Of a stretch of DNA of 64,000 nt, positions 34,580-46,852 are shown piece by piece. Origin of the DNA: Cyrtodaria siliqua (lineage: Eukaryota > Mollusca > Bivalvia > Adapedonta > Hiatellidae); the NCBI GenBank assembly GCA_037043455.1, contig JAWPHD010001144.1, positions 1 to 64,000 on the forward strand, in the 5' to 3' direction. The translations under genes were made by a program, and so were the position numbers. A model generated the notes under the pieces. That model ran no database searches. It saw nothing but the letters and a program-made list of their open reading frames with translations, and had not been told where the DNA came from. Within the stretch, counting starts at the first letter, position 1. Each line of letters starts with the position of its first letter.

Positions 34580-34679
34580 TACTTGACTATTGAAATGACA
34601 ATGTCTGAATACCAATCGATTGTGCTCTAACCTGGGTTCAAATCACTGCTTTTGGGTTATATGTATGAGGGTCTTTGAT

Positions 34680-34850
34680 TCATAGTAATCTTGCAGATGA
34701 TGGGAGGTATATAGTACTGCTTTTACCCAGGAATAATTGGATGGTCTGCCTCCATCATATTGTGTGGTCTGCCTCCACCACTAAAAAAACTGACCGTCGT
34801 AACTAGCATAACATTTGTTGAAAAACTATTTTAACTCCAAACAAAGACAA
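34680..34850 (+). mobile_element. SINE-2 copy c (fragment)
   Basis: GATGGGAGGTATATAGTACTG, CCCAGGAATAATTGGATGG, a duplicated TGTGGTCTGCCTCCA block, CCACTAAAAAAACTGACCGT and TTGTTGAAAAAC match the SINE-2 body. Confidence 0.6.
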
Positions 34851-35766
34851 GTTTTCAATGTCTTTAATATAAATATTCAAATATTCTCTTAACTCAATTG
34901 ATTTAAAACAACAATTATATTTTCATAACTTGTTCTCATTTCTTCTTACACTGAATATTTAACTGTCTTCAATCAGTGGGGGCTGAAACAAAGTCAGTTT
35001 CATGCATGTTTTCCAAATATAGTTCAACAGTCTCCATTGACTATATGGGAAAGATACTCAGATTCTGATAAAAATCTACTCTTTATTTTTGTTTGTATGG
35101 TGTTTTACTTCTTTTTCAAAACATGTAAGGTTATACTACGCCTTGCAAAACAGGTTAGAGTTTCCCCATTTTGCGGCGAATCAACAGTTTGTCCATGTTG
35201 TACTGTAAATTTAAAAACTTTAACCTCGTCAAAAAAATAGAAACTGTTCAATCTTGGCGACTCTCAGGACCTTCAGTCCTTTGATGTAGTATTAACAATC
35301 AACAAATTTAACTCTTAAACATCGTATGAACATTTCTTGATTGTCCCGGAGAGAAACAAATATTTAAAACCGCTACTAAGTTGTATATAAAAATAAGTAT
35401 TATATGCTTGAGGTAGATATTACTTTTACCACTTCGTGACTGCACGGGTAAATGAGGTAAATCTATATATTTAAATTGTATAGCTGCACAACTATTGACA
35501 GATAATTGATAAATACATTTACCTGTGGATTACTTTACCTGTTCAAAGTTTTCTACGTCATCAAATAAAATCTCGCTTTTCACATATTTTGCAATGTGTG
35601 AAGTGTAAATATCTATTGTTGTGTATTGATTTAAATTTAAATAAACGTAAAACATGTTCATGAAACAAAACATGGCCGGAGAATGAATTCAATTGAAATT
35701 GGTAGATTGTATGAGAGAGTGCACAGACGGCCGGATGTTTACTAATCGGTTGGCTACTGATTGGCT
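34851..35766. other. No gene seen
   Basis: AT-rich sequence with no exon-like or repeat-family signal recognised. Confidence 0.35.
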
Positions 35767-36124
35767 CCTCCCCGTGTGGTTGCCGGGGTAGAATACAACC
35801 ACTGCAAATCCCGCTAGAGGCAGAAGGGTAGGACTCCCCCCACCCCCACCCCCTTCATGTTCATTTTGTTATTTTTTGTATGATGTTCATTCAAGGTTTT
35901 CTTCATGACACCGGATATGCAAATGTGGAAACGTGGCTCCATCGTAAATGGAGTGTCTACAATAGAATTTGAAGCAACTCTGCAGTTCTGCAGGTTAGAA
36001 GGTTCTAGGCCCATTCTTCATATTTTATCTAGTGTAAATGGAGGATGAGCCTGGCATGTTCATCCCTGTTTGGCGCCATATAACCTTTCTTGTGTTGGTG
36101 CACCGTAACCATACAATTCAACTC
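35767..36124 (+). mobile_element. SINE-1 copy e
   Basis: Starts CTCCCCGTGTGGTTGCCGGG and ends TTGGTGCACCGTAACCATAC then AATTCAACTC. Flanked by ATTGGCT (35760-35766 and 36125-36131). Has a C-rich stretch at ~35830-35850. Confidence 0.75.
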
Positions 36125-36349
36125 ATTGGCTAATGACAATTGTACGATACGATATTGGCCAATCAGACAACACAATGCACGAATTTTATCCGTTATTGTC
36201 ACGTGACCGATTTGTAAACATCTGTAATCTGAATCGTGAACACTGGGCCAATCCCGTCATTCTTCGGGATCGCGCCTCGTGTGTATCACGGCGCTTCGGT
36301 ATGTTCAAAATCTTGACATTTTCTTAGTCGGAAGGCAACGGCACAGAAA

Positions 36350-36508
36350 ACCTCAGAACTGAGTATATGTATATGCCAATGCGATTAAAAATCAAATCAA
36401 CATCAAAACTTAAAGAAATATGCCTGTCTGTATGTACAAGGACACTTTTCTAGAATGGCGTTTGACCAATACATAGTTCTATAATGGCGTTTGGCATATA
36501 CATAGTTC
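36350..36508 (+). repeat. 160 bp direct repeat, left copy
   Basis: ACCTCAGAACTGAGTATATG, GCCAATGCGATTAAAAATCA, ATGCCTGTCTGTATGTACAA and a doubled AATGGCGTTTG block recur at 38000-38155 with ~93 percent identity by eye. Confidence 0.85.
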
Positions 36509-37149
36509 TAGATAAAATTATTTCCAAATAAAGGATTATATGGTAGTAATGTAAACTATGTATAAACGTAAATAAACAAATGCCCGTAAACGGGTGTAAT
36601 AAACAAGTAAATATATATATAAGAACATATTATAATGATTTATAGAGTCTGATTTCTTTCAGGAAATCTAAAAATACTAAAATCTATAGTATGCCATAAC
36701 TCTTTCATAGTATTAACATTGTAGTACCGGATGTGTTCGATCGTTAATGGTGCATCATTTGCAATTTGAACAAAAGAAATGATACTATATGATCGTGTTT
36801 TTTACTACTTAAATAATTGCTTTGCAAACGTCTTCAACTTTATCAGTGTTTTATAAACAATATCAAAAGTTCTAGTTTAACCAATTTGAGTCAAACTATT
36901 TAGGCATGTTAAATTTGTATTTGAGAAAAGGGTTAAACGAGGTACGTACTAAACAACGTGATAGGCTTCACGTAGTTTAGTAATACTCCATGCAATTGAT
37001 TGGTATAATTTAATTAAACACTGAACAATAATGTATAAAGCAGAAACTGTGTCAGGGTAGAGTATCAAGTCCGTATTGAGGTGAGTAAGTCATGGTCATA
37101 TTAATAGTGTTTTATTTTACAATGTCTTGTTCTACAAGATTCATGTTGT
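36509..37149. other. No gene seen
   Basis: AT-rich sequence without a recognised feature. Confidence 0.35.
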
Positions 37150-37301
37150 CTATCAACCGAGCACGTTAAAGAACCATAGGAATCTATTCGATAATAAGAG
37201 TAGGGCAGGTTCCCGGATTCCTATGTATCCTTCCCCTCTCTCTGGGGCGGCTCTAAATAACCTGTACTGTGTTGATGAGCCGTTAAACAACATTCAATTC
37301 A
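37150..37301 (+). mobile_element. Short retroposon with ATTCAATTCA-type tail, 11 bp TSD
   Basis: Flanked by ATTCATGTTGT (37139-37149 and 37302-37312). The tail TTGATGAGCCGTTAAACAAC then ATTCAATTCA resembles SINE tails elsewhere in the window. 152 bp; a third SINE family or a 5'-truncated LINE end. Confidence 0.7.
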
Positions 37302-37367
37302 ATTCATGTTGTTGACTATGTATGGGTGCTTCCATATATTGGGATTGGCATATACTTACCTGTAGTG

Positions 37368-37455
37368 AGGCCTCTATAGCCCAGTGGTAGAGCGCTGGGC
37401 CCACAAGCGGAAGGTCGTGGGTTCAAACCCCGCCAGATGCGGGTCTCTCCATTTC
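37368..37455 (+). mobile_element. tRNA-like SINE head or tRNA pseudogene
   Basis: A-box-like TAGCCCAGTGGTAG (37377-37390) and B box GGTTCAAACCC (37420-37430) with good spacing. The anticodon stem (CTGGG against GCGGA) does not pair and the acceptor is weak, so it is not a functional tRNA. Confidence 0.65.
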
Positions 37456-37999
37456 ATGTTTCATTAAATCATTGCTTATCATTTATCACCATTTCGGCAA
37501 AAAGCCACCTTTGCCCTCAAATTTGCTTCATAGAGTACTATGGGGAGGCTGTTTCACAGCAATAGACAATAACATGACATATCATCAATGTCCCAGAAAC
37601 AGTGCAATCCAAAAAGAAAAAAAGAGAAACATCAGCTGAACTGCGGATGAACAGCGAGAGTCGTCGTAGAAACGGAATATACAGCAAGGCTCCAGCAGAA
37701 AGTAGGTCAAAACAGATCACCATCCAGTAGGAGGGACATAAGCAGAGCTGGCGGAAAACGGAGTGAGAGAAAGCGAAAGAAAGGAGCAGATAAAAGGGCT
37801 TGAGAAGGTGGGCCAAAAAAATAAATAGAAAAGATAAATAAATAATTACCTGTTTTATTTATTTCACATTTTTAAATATTAATTTTATTTAAATAACTTA
37901 CTATAATTTTTTTTAAATCATGTTTATTCCCCATCTTTAATTACACAAAACTGTTTGAGCTATTGATTTGGGACTTTGGATATTAATTTTGATCATTTG
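37456..37999. other. No gene seen
   Basis: The minus-strand open stretch 37538-37816 shows no domain and no splice context. Confidence 0.35.
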
Positions 38000-38155
38000 A
38001 CCTCAGAACTGAGCATATGTGTATGCCAATGCGATTAAAAATCAAATCAACCTCAAAACTTAAAGAAGTATGCCTGTCTGTATGTACAAGGACACTTTTC
38101 TAGAATGGCGTTTGACCTATACATAGTTCTAGAATGGCGTTTGACATATACATAG
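38000..38155 (+). repeat. 160 bp direct repeat, right copy
   Basis: Partner of 36350-36508; the copies are ~1.65 kb apart. Confidence 0.85.
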
Positions 38156-38177
38156 CAATGAGGGTACCGACCCCCTT

Positions 38178-38275
38178 TTCGTACGCTGGATTCCGACCCA
38201 TATTAGCCAGTATTCCGTACGCCGGGTTGTGGTACGCCGTACGCCGGCATCGCAGTTTTTCATACGCGTACGCCG
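38178..38275. repeat. GTACGC-rich cluster
   Basis: Six GTACGC (some overlapping CGTACGCCG) within ~100 bp, locally CpG-rich against an AT-rich background. Confidence 0.6.
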
Positions 38276-38339
38276 TATTTTTCTCAACTTTTTTTTTTTC
38301 CATCCAAAAAATTAAAAAAATGCTAATTTATGTCTCAGA

Positions 38340-38485
38340 TTGCTGGAAATGCCATTTCAGAGCACCTAGGTTTCCAAAAATTTCGGAGGACCCCGCTAGA
38401 CGATGTGCATGTCGTCCTGGGGTTCTGGTTCATTGATTTTTGTTGGAGTTCTGGCCCCTTGAATATTTTCTCAGAAACATATTTT
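38340..38485 (+). repeat. Solitary R2-like unit
   Basis: GGGTTCTGGTTCATTGATTT and TTGGAGTTCTGGCCCCTTGA match the R2 core of the Helentron-like element; no termini seen. Confidence 0.5.
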
Positions 38486-39484
38486 TAAAAAAAAAAAAAT
38501 CATATTCCGTCTTACCCATTTGTAATTAGAACATTCCATTTCAGACTTAAAATTAAGGATTAATTTTGAAAACAAACATGTAAGGACATGTGAGCGACAA
38601 TGACCTCATATTATGTGTTAGGATCTGATTGTCCTCACTTAAAACTCATTTATCGATTTTACTCTGTTTCTTTTGTTATTTGTACTCACATGATTAGTCG
38701 AATCGTCGAGAGAGAGAGAGAGAGAGAAAGAGTAATTTAACGATGTAGTCTGGACATAGGTTGATGTTGATGTTAGGGAAAGAGAGAGAGAGAGAGGCAT
38801 AGAGAGACAGAGTAGATATAATTTTAACATTTAGTATGGACAGTTAGGATATGGTGATCAGGAGCATAGCTGACCTGAAATGCATAATAGGCCCTACAAA
38901 CTAGTGGGGTCCGGGGGCATACTCCCCCTGATTTTGTTTTAAAACGTAGCTGTGTAATGGTGCGTTTTGGCGTATATCTGACAAAACACTTCTGTGGTAT
39001 TTGAAGAAATATTTGTTGACACATTTGATAAATAACATTTGCCAAAGTTGAATTACCTACACTGTAAAATAAAATAAGAACACATGTTGACCTATAATCC
39101 CTCCCCGCACCCCTCCCACTACGACTTCAGTTTTTATTGCATTCTTGGACCATTTTTCAAATTGATGTATAGGCCCGGACCTATATGGCCTAATAGTAGC
39201 TACGCCGATGTTGATGTGTTGAGATTGTACTAAAATAACTGGGTGATAATTGTGATCATTCGGTAAACTGGTCTCTGAGCAATCATCATTATGCTGAATT
39301 AATTATTAATAACTGATGTGCATACTTTCCAAATGCCGTCTGCCGAAACATTTGTTGCCTTGAATGTAATGAGCATTTGGTATATACGCTTTGACAAAGT
39401 GAAGTGGGGGCTATATAGGAATCACGATGTCCGTATTACGTCCACATTTTTGTCTCGTCGCATCTTGTCGTACAACACATTTTT
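38486..39484. other. No gene; (GA)n runs and a degraded repeat
   Basis: GA runs at ~38708-38726 and ~38779-38796. AGCATAGCTGACCTG...AATAGGCCC (38870-38895) and GGCCTAATAGTAGCTACGCC (39187-39207) may be degraded inverted ends of an old transposon. Confidence 0.4.
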
Positions 39485-41026
39485 AGCGACCAGCAGAGCT
39501 TATGGGATGACGAGTTGTCCGTCGTCCGTTAACTTTTTCTCGTTAATACTATAGGGCCTTCAGTTTTATCCAGTCTTTACCAAACTTTAACAGGTTGTTA
39601 ATATCAATGAAGGCTCGGACAAGTTCGAAAACCAGCCAGATCGGACCAGTATCGGCGGAGTTATGGCCCTTCATTTAGTTAAAAATGCTAAATTTTGTCT
39701 CGTTAAGACAACAGGGCCTTCATCTTTCGCTCGATCTTTACCAAACTTTATCAGATTGTTAATGTTAATGAAAGCTGGGACAAGTTTGAAAACCAGCCAA
39801 ATCGGACCAGTAACAGCGGAGTTGTGGCCATTGATTTAGTTAAAAATGCTATATTTTGCCTCGTTAGGACAATAGGGCGTTTATTTGTCATCCGATCTTT
39901 ACCAAACTTTACCAGATTGTTAGTGTCCTTGAAAGCTGGGAAAAGTTTGAAAATCAACTAGATCGGACCAGTAACAACGGATTTATGGCCCTTGATTTAG
40001 TTAAAAATTCTATATTTTGCCTCGTTAAGACAATAGGTCCTTCATTTTTCATCTGATCATTACCAAACTTTAAGAGATTGTTAATGTCTATGAAAGTTCA
40101 GACGATTTTGAAAACCAGCCAAATCGAACCAGTAACAGCGGAGTTATGGCCCTTGATTTAGTTAAAAATGCTAGATTTTGCATCGTTAAGATGATATGGC
40201 CTTCATTTTTCATCCGATCTTTACCAAATTTTACCTGATTGTTAATGTAAATAAAACCTCGGACAATTTTGAAATCCAGCCAAAACGGACCAGTAACAGC
40301 GGAGTTATGGCCCTTGATTTAGTTAAAAAATCTATATTTTGCCTCGTTAAGACGATAGGGTGTTCATTTATTATCCGATCTTTACCAAACTTTACCAGAT
40401 TGTTAATATCAATGATAGCTCGGACAAGTTTGAAAACCAGCCAAATCAGACCAGCAACAACGGAGTTATGGCCCTTGATTTAGTTGAAAATGCTATATTT
40501 TGCCTCGTTAAGACGATAGGGCCTTAATTTTTTTTATCCGATCTGTAACAAAATGTACCAGATTGCTAATGTTAATAAAAGTTCGGGACAAGTTTGAAAA
40601 CCAGCCAAATCGAACCAGTAAAAGCGGAGTAATGGCCCTTGATTTCTTTAAATATGCTATATTTTGCCTTGTTAAGGCGATTGGGCCTTCATTTTTCATC
40701 TGATCTTTACCAAACTTTACCAGATTAATTGATTGTTTTTCTTTTATTAATTTTGTATTTCTTTATTTTTTTAAATTTTATTTTTTTTTAATTTTTATTT
40801 TATTATTATTATTATGATTATTATTATTATTATCATTATTTTTTTATCTCTACTGTCCAACTTCGAAAACCAGCCAGATCGGACCAGTAATGTCGGAGTT
40901 ATGGCTCTTGATTTTTAGTTAAAAATGCTATATTTTGCCTCTTTAAGACGATAGTCACTCGCTTCATTGATGTTATAAGAGCCATATTAGCCAGTGGAGC
41001 GTCTACAGGCCCAATAGGGCCTCTTG
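39485..41026 (+). mobile_element. Helentron-associated element, copy 2
   Basis: Starts AGCGACCAGCAGAGCTTATG (5' hairpin shortened), has ~8 R1 units, and ends with AGCCAGTGGAGCG, the hairpin AGGCCC AAT AGGGCCT (41007-41022) and CTCTTG. T lies on both outer sides (ATTTTT before, TTATT after), as for copy 1. A T/ATT-rich low-complexity tract at ~40728-40855 interrupts the core. R2 is lacking. Confidence 0.75.
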
Positions 41027-42904
41027 TTATTACTTGCATTCCTCAAACAGTCTGAAAAGGTGGTTTCCAACTTCATCTCCCAGAAATTAATTTAAACACC
41101 CCACCCCAGCTACCATAGCGCCATGATTAAAATGTTTTGACAGATATGTAGGACCCCGTACGCACTTTCCTGGCAAGTTTCGTTCTATTGCAATACGGCA
41201 ATGGTTTATGCAGGCATTGCTTGATGTCTTCAGAAACCTCGCCGGAAACGTCCGTATTGGGGGTCGGTACGTAGTCCTACCTATCATCCTAACGCAAGGA
41301 ATCATGGTTCTATAGTAGATACATTATCATACTACCAGAAAAACCATGATTCCCACATGTAATGTTTGCCCTTATGTCATTAATAGATCACACGTGCAAC
41401 ATTGGAGTTTTGACATAATATTCGCCAGTATTAGACTGAATAATTTAAAGTGGTATTAATGTAATTGCTATGCATGGGGAACTGAACGCTTCATGGAATA
41501 ATGAAATTATGGCGGGGGAATGTATTTTACCAATTAGGCATTTTACCGAATTGCAAGTTGCCAACAAATAATTAATTTAGTCGTATGTCCTTTACAACAT
41601 TTAGTAGTCGCTTAATGTCAATGAAAATGGAAGCATTTACATAACCCAGCCATCATCCAAAATACAATGTTTTCGTTTTATTCTAACCATTGCCGCAGAC
41701 TATGTTGCATCACGAAATAGCAGTACAGCAGAAATAGCAGAAGACTTTGGATAAACGTTTGTTTCGTGCAAAATTAGCAGACCATCTCGGAAAATGGTGC
41801 TGCACCTACGGATGATATGTACGTATTAAAACTATACGTTTACATAATACTTCATGCAGTTATTTTTTTGGTAAAAAGTAGATTAGTAAATGAAATGGTA
41901 TTTATATTTACTCGCATTATTTATATAAGTATGTTTACGCTAAAATTTTAACAAATTTCGGATAGAGAAAAAGCAAAGAGCAAATTAAAGGGGCACATGG
42001 CAATCTTGACGTTTTTATCAAGCATTCAAGCATTATAATTAGCATCTCGATTTTAAAATCCAGTATAATTTTAACTTAAAACCTGCTTTCATATATTAAA
42101 TAAAATGTTGAGCTTTCAAATTTTCTTCGTTATTCTACCATAGTTTTCAATATATTATTGTTGCAATATAATCAACAGTTATAGAAATATACATAAACAA
42201 GTGGCCTTGTCACTTATAATTAATGTTTATTATTGGTAGAAAAACTAACTAACCAGACGCCGCAAGTTTTAAAAAAAATCAAGATTGCCATGGTCCCTTT
42301 CAAATGTAATTATAAGGTTCTGTGTTCTCAAATCACAAAAAAAAGAGAAAAAAAAATCAAATTTAACACGAAATTTCATATTTTTACATTTGTAAAAATA
42401 ATTCAATTATTTTTCTTACAGGTCTTGTTTTATCTTTATGGATTTTAGACACGGGTAAGTTGTTTTGTCATAATCTGTGGGGTTTACGGAGGGTTGCCCC
42501 CAAAGTGGGTCTAAACTGAATCACTTCTCTTTTTTGATTATTGCGAAATTGTATTGTAAACTTATACCATATTTAAAGCTATATTTAAGACAAAAAAATA
42601 TCTTCAACATTCCCGAAATTGTACAGTTCGGATTCATTGAGTACGTATAAAATTTACGTCTAATTCAATTCATTTAGTATGAACTACGTGACTTGTTCAA
42701 CTCACATTTAATGAATAGTTCCGTCGATTTTCCTGCTTTGTTTAAATCAGTAAAACGTTCCTAGTTTTATTGCTTGATTGTATGTATAAATTTAACTAGC
42801 CGTCATATAATTCTTCTATTTTGCAAAACATAATTAATTTCCATGTCAAAGATATAGTCAAAGTCAAAGAAATATTAATTTTGAAAACAAAATCTGGAGC
42901 CAAG
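41027..42904. other. No gene seen; small inverted repeat
   Basis: GGAATCATGGTT (41299-41310) and AACCATGATTCC (41342-41353) form a short inverted repeat. Open stretches at 41087-41305 (minus) and 42233-42448 (plus) are unsupported. Confidence 0.4.
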
Positions 42905-43299
42905 TCTCTTTAAGGTGGCTGGGCCCGTATTCATAAAGCCACTTAAGTGGAAACAAGTATCTTTAAGGTGGCTGGGCCCGTATTCATAAAGCAACTTAAG
43001 TGGAAACTAGTATCTTTAAGGTGGCTGGGCCCGTATTCATAAAGCAACTTAAGTGGAAACAAGTATCTAAGTTAAAGTTAAAGAGTTTTACAAACTTTTA
43101 AGTATCCTTATTAATCTCTCAGGGACACTACAAACCATCTATTTTAAGATAAATAGTTAGCTGTATGTTTTATCTATCCATAACCTTATAAGCAATATTA
43201 ACAAAATGTCTTAAATCGAAAAAAAAGGTGTTTAAAAAATTTACAAAATGTCCCTTTAGTTAAGATATTGCTAAGAAACATTATGAATACGGACCCTGG
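42905..43299. mobile_element. MITE with CCGTATTCATAA ends, left end triplicated
   Basis: Three 54 bp units (starts ~42905, 42959, 43013) each carry GGTGGCTGGGCCCGTATTCA. The right end GAAACATTATGAATACGGAC then CCTGG (to 43299) is the inverted counterpart. Confidence 0.7.
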
Positions 43300-44158
43300 T
43301 TGTTACAGTCACTAATTCTTTCCAATTACCTAATTTCTCACAAAGATGAGTATGATAATGGACGTTTTGTTTTGTGAAATTCCCTTTCAATATATGTACA
43401 CTAGGCAATAAACTGTTGGCAAACAACTTTTAATGCATACTTATCTTTTAGTTAGTATAACATGTTATCGTAGAGAACGTGCGGACACGAACTCCATTTG
43501 TACTTGGAAAAAGTCAGTTCTTAAAATCATAGATACCTGTATTGACTTTTATACAGATCACCACTCTTCACTTACCACGAGACCTAGATTTTCGTTTTGT
43601 AACTTGAACCCGGGATTTCAGGAATTTCTTAACACATTTGAATTAGCTCCTGCTGATCAAACAGCTAATAATGTAATCATTGTTCGACGCCCCCATTACA
43701 TCAGGCAATGTTTGAATGCTGGAACTCGGGAGTACTAATACATAACTACTTATGGGGTATATGTTCACAACTTATTCGTTTTTCTAGAGCTTGTAGTCCA
43801 GTTAAGGACTTTAACATTCGTAACCTTTGTATAGGTCAAAAGCTACTCCATCAGGGCTACCGTTACCATAAACTTCGACAACTTTAAAAGATCCTTGGTC
43901 ATAATCACTTGTATGCAGTATTTATTAAACTTGTTAAACATTTTATCAAAAGAGGTTACTGTATTGAGCATATGATTTTGCAAAGCCCTGCACGTTTAAT
44001 GGTTGGCCCACGTTTAATGGTTGGCCCATTTACAGTTCGTCATTATGCTTTCCTCTGTGATTGTGCCATGACCAGACATAGTGTGTCCTAAATCCTACCT
44101 AAATCCTAAAAGGACGGTAACGTTTGATGTTTGTCTTTAATCTTGTCGTGCCCGAAAT

Positions 44159-44915
44159 CAGGCTGCCAAAACCTTTTAACACAAAATCCTGAGATTTTTA
44201 AAATTTAAGATTTAAAACGCGCGAAGAACAGTTTAAATGGAAATTTGGAAATGGAAATTTGGAGCGCACGGCTTGATTTTCGCACTATTTTTTTAAAGCA
44301 CAAATTTAAATTATTTATGCAATTAATACAAGTTGATGCATTGTTTGATAGGATGCATTGTTTGATAGTTATGGAAAATAATAAATTAGCATAGAAATTC
44401 GATTAGAAAGACTTGGTTTAGTTTCTACCACAACTGTTTTTTTTATGAAAGTCTACACAGAATTCGTGCTAAATGCAAATACAGTCAACTCTTATACACA
44501 TTATAATCATCGTACACAGCAGCAGCTGTTATAGTGATACCACACACACAAGGATTTGCTAGTTCCTCACACTTGCTATTTCAGTTAAGTTGACCAATTA
44601 AAGAAATCACAGATATTGCTGCATTACGTTATGCCACTGAAGGAACTAATTATGTCCTTAGGTGTTAATTGCATATTCAGTCAGCCCATTACACAGATGA
44701 CCCCATTGATTCGACACTTGTATATATTCCTCTGTCTAGGGAGCGTAACAGGAACAATTCGGGAAATAGCTGATAAACTGTGAAAGCATAGCTGTTAAAT
44801 TATGAACATTTTGTTTTGATGGAAATTCCGGAGAGTGTACACTTAAATCCCGAGATCCGGAGAGCGACTGAAAACTCCGGAGAATCCGGATTTTTCCGGA
44901 AATTTGGCAGGCCTG
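44159..44915. mobile_element. hAT-like non-autonomous element, 757 bp, inside PLE copy 3
   Basis: Ends CAGGCTGCCAAAA and (reverse complement) CAGGCCTGCCAAAT. The uninterrupted PLE copies read GTGCCCTTAATGG here; the flanks CCGAAAT and CTGAAGG are compatible with a decayed 8 bp TSD. No transposase ORF. Confidence 0.6.
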
Positions 44916-45084
44916 CTGAAGGCTTTCTTCTCTTGTTGCTATAGCTTCTGCATAGTCATTGAGTACTTGCTTTGTGTCTTCCTAGGCTTTTTTTTTATGC
45001 ATGACCATCTTTATGTTATGATTATATTGCCTAGTTTGTAAGCGGGAATTTCACCACTGTTCCGTCTTATTCATAATTTTGATA

Positions 45085-45440
45085 GAGCATTATCAAAAAA
45101 ACTGACCAATCAGTGACCAGAAATAAGACATACCTAATACATTGTGGTAGGTGATAAACTCGGTCTTTATCCTTGATGTTCAACCAAGTATACTGTTAAA
45201 ATTAATGTATCTACAGTGTGATTCTTTTAAAACCCTGCATATTTCATGCACATTTATGCAAATTGATTCAAAATATGTATCTTTCAAATCAAAATCTTGA
45301 AAATTTTCATCTTTTCACTCTGCCAAAGATTTTTATTTTACTATAGAGCTTAAGAATAAAAACAGAGTAACACAAATTTTATCACCTACCGAAAATATGA
45401 TCAAATCTCAACATCTCTGCAATGGAAAATTATGAATTGC
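45085..45440. mobile_element. MITE family M, copy 3
   Basis: Inverted ends GTGGTAGGTGATAAACTCGG...TTTATCC and, facing it, GGATAAA-like AAGAATAAAAACAGAGTAAC...TATCACCTACCG. Reverse complement of 20950-21290; sits inside the PLE tail. Confidence 0.7.
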
Positions 45441-45965
45441 TATGACAATATTGTAAGACTGAGGGTTGGTGCACCCCAGAACCTGGTTTAAACCCCAGCG
45501 ACCTTTTTACCACCGATCGTTTCAAGGCGGTAACCATTTTGTCAACCCTTTCATGTTTGTAATGTCACATTTATTGCTTTTCATGTATAGTGTTTGTTTC
45601 GATGCGTGGTTTTGGTTGACTGTGGTTGTTGAATGCTACATTTTCTGATCGAATTTTATATATACTTGTATCTGTTAAAACAAGTGTCAGTTTGTAAATG
45701 TTTTTATTAACTGATAATTGCATCACTTCATTAAAGTGTTTTTAGTGTGTGTAACACATTGTAAAGGTCTTACATCATTTTAACAGGTTAGCACAATTGG
45801 CGAAATTCCTGCAAGTCGATTGGTTGACTTTCAAAAAGACGCAAACTATTAAATAGTACATGACCAGTCGCAAATCAAACCATGCGACTTCAAAACGTGA
45901 CGCCATCTAGTTTTGTTTTCAATGCGCTTGTCATTAAATCTCAGAAACAGTGATACGCTCGTACA

Positions 45966-46082
45966 ATAATAAATTTCATATCACACCCTGTATCGGCCCG
46001 ATACCTCCATATTAGCCCGAGAGCTTTAGCTGGGTCGAGGGCCGATACAGAGAGTGATATGAAAAAGTCTTATTTTTATTAT
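45966..46082. mobile_element. Foldback MITE
   Basis: AATTTCATATCACACCCTGT then ATCGGCCC pairs with GGGCCGATACAGAGAGTGAT then ATGAAA, ~34 bp arms. Confidence 0.7.
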
Positions 46083-46850
46083 ATTCATCATATATTTTCC
46101 AAAAAATGTTTTCTTCTATTTTTATGCGTTTTCCTTTTAAGGATCGCCCCTAAAAGGAATTTTGTTCTATTCGTATGCGTTTAGATTCTTCTAAGACTGA
46201 CTAAAATCCCTTAAACGTTTTTACTTCTATTTTTTATACGTTTTTGAACCCCTTAAGACTTTTACTAAAACAAGTTATTTTTTAAAAGGAACCATCCCCT
46301 AAAAAGTTTGTTTCTTTTAAAACATGTTTAGAGCCTTTCCAGACTTTTATTTTAAAAAAGGCCAGGCCATATTTATTTTTCTGTATTTTTATGCGTTTTA
46401 GAACATTTTAAGAATTTTACTAAAACAAGTGCAAAAAAGTCATATCAAGGCTGATATGAGAAGTGAAACTTAGTACGTATTGTATATGCAAAATGTACTA
46501 ATGTTGAGCAAGTATGTGATAAATATATCGATACGACAATGGCGTAGCTTGTCATATCAATATGCCGGGCACTAAATCTGTAACACAAGGGTGCAATAAA
46601 GGGTTAAACAACTCAGGAAATTACCGAGTCTAATTATAACAATGATATTTGGCTAACTATGGAAAAACGAACCGTATTACGGGAAGAGCCGAATCCTTTT
46701 CCGATTAGTTCATTTCCGTTTAGAGTGTTACTGATGTATTCAATACGATACATTAAGAGAATAGGCCCTGTGATCTATCCACAGCCCTGGGGACATAACC
46801 CCTTGGTCATAAATTGGAAAAAGTTGAGACCCCACCATATAACCATGTAT
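46083..46850. other. No gene; degenerate TTTTTATGCGTTTT-type repeats
   Basis: Between ~46090 and 46450, loosely repeated TTCTATTTTTATGCGTTTT and CCCTTAAGACTTTTACTAAA motifs occur. 46755-46840 already resembles the sequence that flanks the 116 bp array. Confidence 0.4.
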
Positions 46851-46852
46851 GA

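Larger units (their letters stand above)
43433..45660 (+). pseudogene. PLE copy 3, RT core deleted, twice interrupted
   Basis: 43433-43738 encodes the region before the RT domain (FNTFELAPADQTANNVIIV-like, HYIRQCLNAGTREY). It then jumps directly to the post-RT segment (from ~43750, matching ~53345 onward), so the catalytic core is deleted. Frameshifts and stops follow. A 17 bp unit (CACGTTTAATGGTTGGC) is doubled near 44000. The non-coding tail continues at 44925-45010 and 45455-45660, split by the elements at 44159-44915 and 45085-45440. Confidence 0.7.

Noticed and set aside
37368..37455. Functional tRNA gene
   Set aside because: A and B boxes are good but the anticodon stem does not pair and the acceptor is weak; a SINE head or tRNA pseudogene fits better.
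36350..38155. LTRs of a retrotransposon
   Set aside because: The 160 bp repeats lack TG...CA ends, and no primer-binding site, polypurine tract or gag/pol trace lies between them.
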